This document shows, in pieces, positions 12,502 to 21,567 of a stretch of DNA of 64,000 nucleotides. A program made the position numbers and the translations under genes. The notes under the pieces are model-generated. The model had not been told where the DNA came from. It ran no database searches and worked only from the letters and a program-made list of their open reading frames with translations. Origin of the DNA: Gemmatimonadota bacterium (GTDB lineage: Bacteria; Gemmatimonadota; Gemmatimonadetes; Gemmatimonadales; Gemmatimonadaceae); contig JAHFCU010000007.1 in NCBI GenBank assembly GCA_023249305.1, positions 1 to 64,000 of the forward strand. Direction: 5' to 3'. Numbering within the stretch: the first letter of the stretch is position 1; each line of letters opens with the position of its first letter.

Positions 12502-13379
12502 ACGTCATCAACGTGCCGTCGTCGCTGGACGACCAGACCTTCGAGCACGTGCTCGAGCAGCTCGCGCCGCTGCCGGCGGATGAGCGTGTCCTGATTGACG
12601 CACGCAATACCGAATGGGCGTCGCCGTACGGCCTCACCGCCCTGCTGACGCTGGCCCAGACGCGCCTCGAGAAGCCGCAGTTCATGCCGCCGGAGAAGGA
12701 CGACACCTCCTCGTATTGGTCGCGCGCAAATTTCTTCCGCTACGCGGAGGATCTCTACGAAATCGTCGGCCGGGTGCCGGCGCGGCGCGGCGAGCGTGAT
12801 TCGAGCGCCCTGCTCGAGGTCACTCCCGTCTCGAAGAGCGACGACGTGCATGCGGTCGTGCAGCGCATCCAGGCCAAGGTTCCCACCATCCTGACGCAGA
12901 ATCTCCACCTTGAGTCGCGCTCGGTGATGGGGTTCGCGATGGCGCTCTCCGAGGCATGCCAGAACATCGTCGAGCATGCGGGGATGGGCGGGTGGGTCGC
13001 GGTGCAGAACTACAACTATCGCAAGCGCATGGGGAGGCATGTTGTGCAGATCGCCGTCTGCGACGCGGGGGTCGGCATCCGGCAGTCGCTCGAGAGCGGC
13101 AACCGCCGTCCGCTCACCGATCGCTGGGACGACGGCGTAGCGCTCGAGTCGGCGGTGATCCAGGGGACCAGTCGCTTTCCCGACCACGGACGCGGCCAGG
13201 GCTTCAAGGGTATTCGCGGCTACCTGCGGAAGTGGAAAGGCAAGCTGGCCGTGCGCAGCGGTACGGCGCGCGTCGCCGAGGTACCGCCCTGGGACGATGA
13301 TGTCGTGCGCCGCGACCACCTGGCGCCAATGCCGGGCACCCAGTTGTTCATCATGATTCCCGAAGACGTTGATCGCTGA
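12498..13379 (+). CDS. ATP-binding protein with HATPase (anti-sigma/GHKL-like) C-terminal domain
   Basis: MALSEACQNIVEHAGMGGWVAVQNYN, ICDAGVGIRQSL-type G-box, HGRGQGFKGIRGYLRKWKG. GTG start. Confidence 0.75.
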   Translation: MNVINVPSSLDDQTFEHVLEQLAPLPADERVLIDARNTEWASPYGLTALLTLAQTRLEKPQFMPPEKDDTSSYWSRANFFRYAEDLYEIVGRVPARRGERDSSALLEVTPVSKSDDVHAVVQRIQAKVPTILTQNLHLESRSVMGFAMALSEACQNIVEHAGMGGWVAVQNYNYRKRMGRHVVQIAVCDAGVGIRQSLESGNRRPLTDRWDDGVALESAVIQGTSRFPDHGRGQGFKGIRGYLRKWKGKLAVRSGTARVAEVPPWDDDVVRRDHLAPMPGTQLFIMIPEDVDR

Positions 13380-13381
13380 CG

Positions 13382-13948
13382 ATGACGCCCCTGACGATTG
13401 ACGTGTGCGCCGTGCTGCGCAGCGCCGTGAACCAGAACTACGGCAACCTGCTCACGCGCGACACGGGGATGGCGGTGCGTCACCAGATCGAGCGCGAACT
13501 GGCGGCGAATCGCGGCGGCGGCATCACCTCGCTCGACTTTTCGAGCATCGGCCTCATGGATTATTCGTGCGCCGACGAGGTGGTGGCCAAGCTGCTCGTG
13601 CTGCTGCAGGACGATGACCTGACGCGCGGCGGTTATGTGGTCTTCCGCGGCATCGGCGAAGAGCACCTCGAAGTCGTCGAGTCGGTGCTGAAGCACCACG
13701 GCCTCGCCCTCGTCTGCCTGTGCGAGGACGGCAGCCCACGGGTCATCGGGCGCGTGAGCGAAGCCGAGCGGCGCGCCTGGGAGATGGTCCGCGCGCGCGG
13801 CAAGGCGGCGCCGTCGGAACTTGCCGACGAGTTCGGCTTCGGCGAGGACTTCGTGGCCGAGGTGCTCGACGAACTGGCGCGGCGCCGGCTGTTGCGTCGC
13901 GGCCTGACCGGCTTTGTGGCGCTCGACGCCCCCGACACGGTGCAATGA
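13382..13948 (+). CDS. STAS-like protein with C-terminal winged-helix-like segment
   Basis: 188 aa; SLDFSSIGLMDYSCADEVVAKLL resembles a STAS core; C-terminal APSELADEFGFGEDFVAEVLDELARRRLLRRG resembles a winged helix. Confidence 0.6.
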   Translation: MTPLTIDVCAVLRSAVNQNYGNLLTRDTGMAVRHQIERELAANRGGGITSLDFSSIGLMDYSCADEVVAKLLVLLQDDDLTRGGYVVFRGIGEEHLEVVESVLKHHGLALVCLCEDGSPRVIGRVSEAERRAWEMVRARGKAAPSELADEFGFGEDFVAEVLDELARRRLLRRGLTGFVALDAPDTVQ

Positions 13949-14253
13949 TGGCCGAGGGCTTCAACCCGCCCCTGCAGGTGGTGGGCTTCATCGCGACGAA
14001 GCGCGGCGACGCCGAGCGTGGCCCTGCAGTGCGGCTGCGCCCCGACGACGCGACGCTGCGCGGTGTGGCCGACGGCGACCTGGTCTGGATCTACGGCCCG
14101 CGGCGTCACGACCTGGCCACCGCCTTGATTGATGAGTCGCTGCCGCGTGGCGGCGTCGTGGTGCGCGACGTCGCCGGCCTTGCCCCAACCGAAGTCATTC
14201 GCCTCGTGCGTCTCGACGCCGAGCGTCCCTTGCTGAATCCCAAGCCCGTCTGA
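13945..14253 (+). CDS. Small conserved-looking hypothetical protein (~102 aa)
   Basis: Open frame starting ATG at 13945/13948, overlapping the upstream stop; codon pattern matches its neighbours. Confidence 0.6.
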   Translation: MMAEGFNPPLQVVGFIATKRGDAERGPAVRLRPDDATLRGVADGDLVWIYGPRRHDLATALIDESLPRGGVVVRDVAGLAPTEVIRLVRLDAERPLLNPKPV

Positions 14254-14256
14254 CCA

Positions 14257-15420
14257 ATGGCCGCGTCGAAAAAGCCCGCTCGCCCACACGCCCTCGCCAC
14301 GCTCGCACTCCACGGCGGGGAAGGCCCGCACGCGCCTGGCGATCCGGTGGTGCCGCCGCTCGTGCAGTCCGTGAACTACGTGCAGGAGCCGGGCAGCGAC
14401 GACCTGATGTACACGCGCTACGGCAACACGCCGAACGCGGTGCGCCTCCAGAAGCGCCTCGCCACGTTGGAGGGTGCCGAGGAGGCGCTTGTGCTCGCCA
14501 GCGGGATGGGAGCGACGGCGTGCGGCCTGCTGGCACTCCTGCGCCCAGGAGACCACCTGCTGGCCAGCCAGTACATCTACGGCGGCACGTACCGGCTCCT
14601 GACCGAGGAGTTCCAGCAGATGGGGATTGACGTCACGCTCGTCGAGCCGTTCGAGCCGCGCGCATGGCGACGCCGTCTGCGCAAGGAAACGCGCGCCATC
14701 TTCATCGAGTCGCCCGTCAACCCGACGACCCGCGTGCTCGACATGCGCGGCGTGTCGCTGCTCACCAAGGAACTCGGCATCGCCTTGGTCGTGGACTCCA
14801 CCTTCGCTAGCCCGGTGAACTTCCGGCCGCTCGAACACGGCGCCGACGTCGTCATTCACTCGGCCACAAAATTCCTTAACGGACACCACGACGTGCTCGG
14901 CGGCGTCGTCTGCGGCACGGCACCCTACATTGACGAGGTGCGGCAGAAAGAAATCGTCTGGGGGCAGACGCCCGACCCGTTCGCCTGTTGGCTGCTCGAA
15001 CGCGGGCTCAAGACGATTGACGTGCGGGTGCAGCGGCAGAACGCGTCGGCTCAGCAAATTGCCGAGTGGATCGAGGGGCGCAAGGAAGTTCGCCGCTGCC
15101 ATTATCCCGGCCTCGCAAGCCATCCCGACCACGCCGTGGCCGTGGATCAGCTCGATGGATTCGGCGGGATGATCGCCTTTGAACTGGGCGGCGGCGCGCG
15201 CGCGGCCGACCGTTTCGCCAAGCGCTTGAAACTCACCCGTTACGCGGCGAGCCTCGGCGGCGTGGACACGCTCGTGAGCGAGCCGCGCTTCTCGTCGCAC
15301 GCACGCTTCACGGCCGAGGAGCGCGCCCGCGTGGGCATCCCGGACGGGTTCATTCGCCTTAGTGTTGGCCTTGAGGACGTGAATGACATCATCGCCGACC
15401 TCGAGCAGGCGCTGAAGTAG
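14257..15420 (+). CDS. Cys/Met metabolism PLP-dependent enzyme (cystathionine gamma-synthase/lyase family)
   Basis: LVQSVNYVQEPGSDDLMYTRYGNTPNAVRLQKRLATLEGAEEALVLASGMGA; VVIHSATKFLNGHHDVLGGVVCG (PLP Lys motif). Confidence 0.93.
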   Translation: MAASKKPARPHALATLALHGGEGPHAPGDPVVPPLVQSVNYVQEPGSDDLMYTRYGNTPNAVRLQKRLATLEGAEEALVLASGMGATACGLLALLRPGDHLLASQYIYGGTYRLLTEEFQQMGIDVTLVEPFEPRAWRRRLRKETRAIFIESPVNPTTRVLDMRGVSLLTKELGIALVVDSTFASPVNFRPLEHGADVVIHSATKFLNGHHDVLGGVVCGTAPYIDEVRQKEIVWGQTPDPFACWLLERGLKTIDVRVQRQNASAQQIAEWIEGRKEVRRCHYPGLASHPDHAVAVDQLDGFGGMIAFELGGGARAADRFAKRLKLTRYAASLGGVDTLVSEPRFSSHARFTAEERARVGIPDGFIRLSVGLEDVNDIIADLEQALK

Positions 15421-15423
15421 CCG

Positions 15424-16140
15424 ATGATTCGCTTTTCGCACGTGCACAAGTCGTTCGCGCGCACCGGCGTGGCGCTGGAGGACGTCTCGTTCCAGGTGAA
15501 CAAGGGGGAGTTCGTGTTCATCACCGGCCCGAGCGGCGCCGGCAAGAGTACGATCCTCAAGCTCTGCTTCTTCGAGGAGCGGCCGACCAAGGGCGAGGTG
15601 AAAGTCTACGGCCTCAGTTCGGCGGCATACAGGAACGTTGACGTCCCCAAGCTGCGCCGGCGCCTCGGCATCGTCTTCCAGGACTTCCGCCTGCTCGAGG
15701 ACCGCAACGTCGAGGCGAACGTCGCGTTTGCGCTCGAGGTGACGGGGGCGCCGCCGTCGCAGGTTGGGCCGCGCGTCTCGCGCCTGCTCGCGCAGGTCGG
15801 GCTCGGCGCCAAAGCCACGGCCCTGCCCCGCGAGCTCTCCGGCGGCGAGCAGCAGCGCGTCGCCATCGCCCGCGCGCTCGCCAACGACCCGGTGGTCTTG
15901 GTCGCCGACGAACCGACGGGCAACCTCGACGAGCGCGCGACGCGCGGCATCTTCCAGCTCTTCCGCGACATCAACGCCAGCGGCACGGCGGTGCTCATGG
16001 CGACGCACGACCTCGACCTCGTGCGCCGCGCCGGCTGCCGTACCATCGAGATCAACCGCGGCCAGATGGTCTTCGACTCCGCGTCCGACGGCGGTTTTCG
16101 CCCGTCGGCGCCGGCTGAGGCGATGGAGGACGACGAATGA
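15424..16140 (+). CDS. ftsE: Cell division ATP-binding protein FtsE
   Basis: MIRFSHVHKSFARTGVALEDVSFQVNKGEFVFITGPSGAGKSTILKL; LSGGEQQRVAIARAL; next to FtsX. Confidence 0.95.
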   Translation: MIRFSHVHKSFARTGVALEDVSFQVNKGEFVFITGPSGAGKSTILKLCFFEERPTKGEVKVYGLSSAAYRNVDVPKLRRRLGIVFQDFRLLEDRNVEANVAFALEVTGAPPSQVGPRVSRLLAQVGLGAKATALPRELSGGEQQRVAIARALANDPVVLVADEPTGNLDERATRGIFQLFRDINASGTAVLMATHDLDLVRRAGCRTIEINRGQMVFDSASDGGFRPSAPAEAMEDDE

Positions 16141-16985
16141 GACTCGCCCTGCGTGAGGCCCTCCTCGCCTTCCGCCGCGCGCCGATGCTCAGCGCGCTCT
16201 CGGTGACCACGATCGCCTTCTCGTTGTTCGCGTTCGGCCTGTTCGGGCTCGTCGCGCTCAACATCCGCAACGCGCTGCGTAACGTCGAGGACCGTGTGGA
16301 GATTCGCGCGTTCGTAGCCGACGGTACGAGCGCCGAGGCAACCAGTGCGGCGCTTGGCGACATTGGGGCATTCCCCGAGGCGGCATCCGTGCGGCTCGTC
16401 ACGCAGGGGCAGGCGCTTGACCGCGCCCGGCGCGAGCTCGGCGAGTTCAGCGACGTCTTTGAGGAGGGCATCCTGCCTGCTTCGATTGAGGTGCGCCTCA
16501 AGCCCGGCTTCCGCGACCCGGCGACGGTACGCGCGGTGGCGAAGCGCATTGAGGTGTACGACTTCGTAGACGACATCCGCTTCGGCGAGGAGTGGGTGGA
16601 GAAGCTGCACCGCCTGCGCAACATCGCGACGCTCGCGGGCGTGGCGCTCGGCCTCACCTTCGCGATCGTGGCTATCATCATCATCGGCTCGACGATCCGC
16701 ATGGCGGTGCTGGCGCGCGCGCGCGAGATCGCGATCATGCGCCTCGTCGGCGCGACGAACGGGTTCGTTCGCGCGCCGTTCCTCATCGAAGGCTTCTTGA
16801 AGGGGACGCTCGGCGGCGGGCTCGCGCTCGTGCTGGCGTGGCTCGCGCTGGCCGTGATCAACCGGTTCGTCGTGCAGGCGTCGTTCTTCGACCCGTGGAT
16901 GGGCGCGGTCGGCGTCGTGGCGGGCGCCTGCCTCGGGCTGGCCGGCTCGGCGATGAGCGTGGGGCGACATCTGCAGAAGGTATGA
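16137..16985 (+). CDS. ftsX: Cell division permease FtsX
   Basis: 282 aa, four predicted TM segments, ATGA overlap with ftsE, FtsX-like C-terminus (IGSTIRMAVLARAREIAIMRLVGATNGFVRAPFLIEG). Confidence 0.94.
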   Translation: MRLALREALLAFRRAPMLSALSVTTIAFSLFAFGLFGLVALNIRNALRNVEDRVEIRAFVADGTSAEATSAALGDIGAFPEAASVRLVTQGQALDRARRELGEFSDVFEEGILPASIEVRLKPGFRDPATVRAVAKRIEVYDFVDDIRFGEEWVEKLHRLRNIATLAGVALGLTFAIVAIIIIGSTIRMAVLARAREIAIMRLVGATNGFVRAPFLIEGFLKGTLGGGLALVLAWLALAVINRFVVQASFFDPWMGAVGVVAGACLGLAGSAMSVGRHLQKV

Positions 16986-18268
16986 GTGCCATGACGCAGA
17001 CAGCGACGGTGGACGGTAGACAGTCGACGGTCGACTGGCGGCAGCGAAGTCGGCGCGCCCTCTGGCGTCTCGCCGGCGTCGCCATCGTATCTGCCGTCCA
17101 TCATCTACCGTCCACCGTCGCCGCTCAGGCGGCGCCGCCGCCCGCACCGCAGTCCCCCGCCGACCGCGCGAAGGCCCAGCGTGAGGAGCTGGACCGCGCG
17201 CGCGCGGAGCGCGAGCGGCTTGAACTGCGCATGCGCCAGCTGCAGAGCACGGCGCACGACATCAGCGAGGAGCGCACGAACATCGAGCACCAGGCTGACG
17301 CGACGGCGCGCCTCGTCCGTTCGCTCGACTCTCAGCTCGGCGCGCTTGAGGGCGAGGTGGACAACGCGACGTCGGGGCTGATCCTCGCGCAGGATGAGCT
17401 CGTCATCAAGCGCGCGATGCTGCAGCGCCGCGTGCGCGAGATCTACAAGCGCGGCCCGCTCTATTCGCTCGAGGCGCTGCTGTCGGCGCAGTCGTTCGGC
17501 GCGCTCGTCGCCCGCTACAAGTACTTGCACCTTGTCGCCCAGCGCGACCGCGCGCTGGTGCGTCGCGTCGAGCTGCTCAACGACCAGATTGCCGGCACGC
17601 GCACCCAACTCGTCCGCCTGCGCGGCGAGATGGAGCTGAGCCGCGAGCAGAAGAGCGAGGAGGAGCGCCGCTTGCGCGAGCTCGAAGACGTGCGCGCACG
17701 ATCGCTCGCCAAGGTCCAGCAGACGGCACGGCAGACCGAAGAGCGGTTGCGCCAGGTGCAGCGCGACGAGAGGCGGCTGACCGACCTGCTCGCCACGTTC
17801 GAGGCGGAGCGCCGACGGGCCCTGGCCGCGCGCCCGAACGCGCCGGCCGCCGCGAGTACCTTGCGCACGAGCGATTTCGGCCGGCTCGACTGGCCGGTCG
17901 AAGGACAGATCCTCTACCGCTTCGGGCGCGTCGTAAACGCCAACAACACGACGACGCGCTGGAACGGGCTCGGCATCGGCGCGCTGGCCGGCACGCCCGT
18001 CAAGGCCGTGGCCGGCGGTTCGGTGGTGCTCGCCGAAGCCTTCGGCACGTACGGCCTGACGGTGATCGTAAGCCACGGCGACGGCGACTTCTCGGTCTAC
18101 GGCTCGCTCGCGCGCCTTGAGGTGCACAAGGGACAGTCCATCCAGAAGGGCCAGGTGATCGGCACCGTCGGACGCACCGATCCCGACCTCGACGCGCACC
18201 TACACTTCGAGATGCGCCCCAAAGGTCGCGCCGTGGATCCGCTCGAGTGGCTCAGGGGCCAGCGATGA
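16982..18268 (+). CDS. EnvC-like murein hydrolase activator (coiled coil + M23/LytM domain)
   Basis: Start ATG 16982 overlapping the ftsX stop; long coiled coil; LytM-like LDWPVEGQILYRFGRVVN...GTYGLTVIVSHGDGDFSVYGSL...GQVIGTVGRTDPDLDAHLHFEMRPKGRAVDPLEWL. Confidence 0.92.
   Translation: MSAMTQTATVDGRQSTVDWRQRSRRALWRLAGVAIVSAVHHLPSTVAAQAAPPPAPQSPADRAKAQREELDRARAERERLELRMRQLQSTAHDISEERTNIEHQADATARLVRSLDSQLGALEGEVDNATSGLILAQDELVIKRAMLQRRVREIYKRGPLYSLEALLSAQSFGALVARYKYLHLVAQRDRALVRRVELLNDQIAGTRTQLVRLRGEMELSREQKSEEERRLRELEDVRARSLAKVQQTARQTEERLRQVQRDERRLTDLLATFEAERRRALAARPNAPAAASTLRTSDFGRLDWPVEGQILYRFGRVVNANNTTTRWNGLGIGALAGTPVKAVAGGSVVLAEAFGTYGLTVIVSHGDGDFSVYGSLARLEVHKGQSIQKGQVIGTVGRTDPDLDAHLHFEMRPKGRAVDPLEWLRGQR
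17003..17121. repeat. Inverted pair of heptamer arrays inside the EnvC-like signal-peptide coding region
   Basis: GCGACGGTGGACGGTAGA (17003-17020) and its exact reverse complement TCTACCGTCCACCGTCGC (17104-17121), with heptamer-type flanks. Confidence 0.9.
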
Positions 18269-18471
18269 TCACCAAGCGCTGCGCGGTGTGCAGCCGCATT
18301 CGAGCCTACGAAGAGTCGGACCGCTTCTGCGTCGTCTGCGGGTCCGATGCACTCGAGACGGCATGCACGTGCGGGCGCAGTTACGATTTCGCGCTGCATG
18401 AAGCCGGCGACCTGCTGCACTGCCCGCGGTGCGGCAAGCGGCTCCGGGGGCGAGACGGCGAATACGAGTAA
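18265..18471 (+). CDS. Small zinc-ribbon protein
   Basis: 68 aa from ATG 18265: CAVC...CVVC...CTCG...CPRCG cysteine pairs. Overlaps the upstream TGA. Confidence 0.65.
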   Translation: MITKRCAVCSRIRAYEESDRFCVVCGSDALETACTCGRSYDFALHEAGDLLHCPRCGKRLRGRDGEYE

Positions 18472-18545
18472 AGCGATTCAGGATGTGGAATCCGGATCGG
18501 GATTCATGATCGGGATTTGCGATTGACGATGGACGACGAGGTACC
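18472..18545. repeat. GATT-type 7+6-bp degenerate repeat between zinc-ribbon gene and nfo
   Basis: GATTCAG GATGTG GAATCCG GATCGG GATTCAT GATCGG GATTTGC GATTGAC GATGGAC. Confidence 0.8.
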
Positions 18546-19686
18546 GATGCCCCGCAAGAATGCGACGCGCGTGAAGAAGTCCGCGCCCAAGAAGGCCAAG
18601 TCCAAGAGCGCAGCGACCAAGAAGCCGGCGCCAAAGAAGCGCGCACCGAAGAAGCCGGCGCTCAAGAAACCAACGCCGAAGAAGCCGGCGCCGAAGAAGC
18701 CCGCGCGTCGGAAGCCGGCGAGCAAGCCAGCGGCGGCAACTGTCCGTCCGCCGAGTACACGCGCCGTCGCCGTGCCGAAGCCAGGCACCGTGCCTCCATC
18801 CGCCGGCGTATCGCCCTACAGTATCCCGTACCACGGCGCACCACTCGGCGCGCACGTCAGCACCGCCGGTGGCGTCATCAACGCACCGCCGCGCGCCATC
18901 GATATCGGCGCCACGGCGATACAGCTCTTCACCAAGCAAGCCAGTCAGTGGAGAGAGCGGATGCTCGACGCCGCCGATGCGCGGGCCTTTCGCGCCGCGC
19001 TCGCGCAATCGCCGGTCGCATTCACCAACGCACACGATAGCTATCTCATTAATCTCGCGTCGCCCGACGCGGCGCTGCGCGCCAAGTCCACGGCGTCGTT
19101 TGCGTTCGAGATGCGCCGGAGCAACGCGCTCGGCCTCGATGCCGTAGTCTCGCACCCGGGCAACTTCATGGACGATCGCGCGAGCGGCATCGCGCGCAAC
19201 GCCGACGCAATCATCGAGGCGCTCGAGCGCGTCACGGGACCCACGCGCCTGTTGATGGAACTCACCGCTGGCCAGGGGACGGTCATCGGTTCAACATTTG
19301 AGGAGATGGCCGAATTGCTCCAGCGGATTCCGGCCGCGCTACAGCCGCGAGTCGGCGTCTGTCTCGACACGGCGCACGTCTTCGCCGCCGGGTACGACCT
19401 CGCCCACGACTTCGACGGCGTGATCGCGCGATTCGCCGACGTGCTGGGCTTGCATCGGCTGGGGCTCCTGCACCTCAACGATTCCAAGGCGCCGCTCGGC
19501 TCGAAGAAGGACCGACACGAACTCATCGGCCTGGGCCACATCGGCGAGGCGGCCTTCCGGCGAATCATGACCGACCTGCGCTTCGCCGACATCCCCAAGG
19601 TGCTCGAGACGCCCAAGGGCGAGGACATGGTGACGAACGACCGCCGGATGCTGCGGCTCCTGCGCGGATTCGCGATCGGACGCTAG
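18529..19686 (+). CDS. nfo: Deoxyribonuclease IV (endonuclease IV) with lysine/proline-rich histone-H1-like N-terminal tail
   Basis: Catalytic part LGAHVSTAGGVINAPPRAIDIGATAIQLFTKQASQW, VSHPGNFMDDRASG, VCLDTAHVFAAGYDL, LLHLNDSKAPLGSKKDRHELIGLGHIG. N-terminal tail of KKPAPKK-type repeats. Start 18529 or 18547. Confidence 0.93.
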   Translation: MDDEVPMPRKNATRVKKSAPKKAKSKSAATKKPAPKKRAPKKPALKKPTPKKPAPKKPARRKPASKPAAATVRPPSTRAVAVPKPGTVPPSAGVSPYSIPYHGAPLGAHVSTAGGVINAPPRAIDIGATAIQLFTKQASQWRERMLDAADARAFRAALAQSPVAFTNAHDSYLINLASPDAALRAKSTASFAFEMRRSNALGLDAVVSHPGNFMDDRASGIARNADAIIEALERVTGPTRLLMELTAGQGTVIGSTFEEMAELLQRIPAALQPRVGVCLDTAHVFAAGYDLAHDFDGVIARFADVLGLHRLGLLHLNDSKAPLGSKKDRHELIGLGHIGEAAFRRIMTDLRFADIPKVLETPKGEDMVTNDRRMLRLLRGFAIGR

Positions 19687-19820
19687 CGCAGAATATCGGT
19701 CTGAGCGCGGGGAATTGAACGCGGCGTCTCGACGCGCCCGCGTCCAAGGGTACGGCACTTGCGCCTCGCGGCGGTGTACCTAGTTGGCATTTCGGTTCTC
19801 AGGCAGGTAATCTCAGGACA

Positions 19821-20177
19821 ATGCACCGCCCCCCGTCCCTTCCGTCCTTGACGCCGCGTCGCCTTCGCGTCACGGCGTTCTTGCTGCTCGTGCTGCAGGG
19901 GCTCCTTGCGGCTGGGCCGTTGCTGGAGCCGCGGCACGTGACCGATGTGCCGCGCGTTCACGCGGAGCAGAAGGACGCGCAACACGCGGGCATGCACAAT
20001 GAAGACTCGTGCGCCCTGTGCTCGGCGCGCACGCAGGTCTCCATGCCCGCCGCGATGAACCCGCCGCTCGCGCCTACCGACGGCGTGGCCATCGCGCTCC
20101 GTGAGCGGCGTCTCGCTCCTGCGGTCGTTGAACAGTCCAGCCGCAACTCGCGAGCCCCGCCCGCCCGATCCGCCTGA
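19821..20177 (+). CDS. Small DUF2946-like protein (His/Cys motif) preceding metal-uptake genes
   Basis: 118 aa; N-terminal hydrophobic helix; HAGMHNEDSCALCSARTQ motif. Confidence 0.5.
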   Translation: MHRPPSLPSLTPRRLRVTAFLLLVLQGLLAAGPLLEPRHVTDVPRVHAEQKDAQHAGMHNEDSCALCSARTQVSMPAAMNPPLAPTDGVAIALRERRLAPAVVEQSSRNSRAPPARSA

Positions 20178-20231
20178 CCAACGCACGCGGTACATCGCCG
20201 CGCGCGAGCCCAGCCAGGGATCGCAAGACAC

Positions 20232-21548
20232 ATGAGCAAGTATTACGTCGTCGCGGCGAGTGCCGCGGCCTTCGTGCTGAGCGCGGCTTCGCTCGGCGCT
20301 CAACAGCCGCCCGACAGCACCTCGCGTCGCCAGCAGGCGGCGATCGATTCGCTCGCCGCGGCCACGCGCGCGCTGCAAGCGCGCGTTGACAGCCTCGAGC
20401 GCGCCCGAGCCGCCGCCCCGGCGCCGCCGCGCGCGTCGGGCGTCTACATGAATGTCAGCTTCGTCGGCCTCACCGACTTCGCCTGGTCGTCGCAGGCCGA
20501 CGTCGGCTCCCTGCAGGCGGGCGGCCATGAGCCCAAGGTCCGCGGCTTTTCCATTCCCAACGCCGAACTCGCCCTCGACGGCACCGTGGATCCGTACTTG
20601 AAGGCGTTCGCGAACATTGTCTACCAGTTGGACGACAAGGGCGAGACGAGCGTCGAGCTCGAGGAGATGTACTTCCTCACCACGTCGCTCCCGGGCAATC
20701 TCCAGATCAAGGCGGGGCAGTACTTCGCCGAGTTCGGCCGGCAGAACAACCAGCATCCGCACGCGTGGGCCTTCGCCGACGCGCCGCTCGTGCTCACGCG
20801 GCTGCTCGGGTCCGACGGTTTGCGCAGCCAAGGGGCCCGCATCTCGTGGCTGCTGCCGACGCCGTTCTACGCCGAGGCGATGGTCAGCGTCATGAACAGC
20901 GCGGGCGCGACGACCGCGAGCTTCCGGTCGGATGAGTCAGCCGCGATCCACGGCGGCATGTCGTTCGACCGCGCCGTGAAGGGGATGGGCGATCTCCTGT
21001 ACATCCCACGCATCACGTCGTCGTTCGACCTGAACGACACGCAAACGCTACTGCTCGGCGCCTCGGGCGCGTTTGGTCCCAACAACTCGGGACCGAACGC
21101 CAGCACATCCATCTACGGCGCCGACCTGTACTGGAAGTGGAAGTCCCCGACGGCGAACGCCGGCTTTCCGTTCGTCGCGCTGCAGAGCGAGTATCTCACG
21201 CGCCGCTATGACGCTTCGAGGCGCTATGCCGTAGACAAGTACGCGACGGTGCTTCCCGCCGAAACTCTGCGCGACGGCGGCATGTACGCGCAGCTTCAGT
21301 GGGGGATCAAGCCTCGCATCGTCGCCGGGCTGCGGGGGGAGACGGTGGATGGCGACAAGGCGTCGTTCGTCGTCCCCGACCGCGAACGCCGCACGCGCGT
21401 CTCGCCCAACCTCACCTGGTTCCCCACCGAGTTCTCGAAGTTCCGGCTCCAGTACAACTACGACCAGCGCCGCGGACTCGGCAGCGACCACACCGTGCTC
21501 GTCCAATTCGAATTCCTCCTCGGCGCTCACGCCGCTCACAAGTTCTAG
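20232..21548 (+). CDS. Outer-membrane porin-like beta-barrel protein
   Basis: 438 aa; signal peptide, short coiled coil (RRQQAAIDSLAAATRALQARVDSLERARAA), then alternating beta-strand pattern, porin-like LQIKAGQYFAEFGRQNNQHPHAW, C-terminal FEFLLGAHAAHKF. Confidence 0.75.
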   Translation: MSKYYVVAASAAAFVLSAASLGAQQPPDSTSRRQQAAIDSLAAATRALQARVDSLERARAAAPAPPRASGVYMNVSFVGLTDFAWSSQADVGSLQAGGHEPKVRGFSIPNAELALDGTVDPYLKAFANIVYQLDDKGETSVELEEMYFLTTSLPGNLQIKAGQYFAEFGRQNNQHPHAWAFADAPLVLTRLLGSDGLRSQGARISWLLPTPFYAEAMVSVMNSAGATTASFRSDESAAIHGGMSFDRAVKGMGDLLYIPRITSSFDLNDTQTLLLGASGAFGPNNSGPNASTSIYGADLYWKWKSPTANAGFPFVALQSEYLTRRYDASRRYAVDKYATVLPAETLRDGGMYAQLQWGIKPRIVAGLRGETVDGDKASFVVPDRERRTRVSPNLTWFPTEFSKFRLQYNYDQRRGLGSDHTVLVQFEFLLGAHAAHKF

Positions 21549-21567
21549 GCCACCACTAGACGATCTC

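Noticed and set aside
13633-16008. 791-aa minus-strand ORF
   Set aside because: Antisense shadow across three convincing plus-strand genes (STAS-like, PLP enzyme, ftsE).
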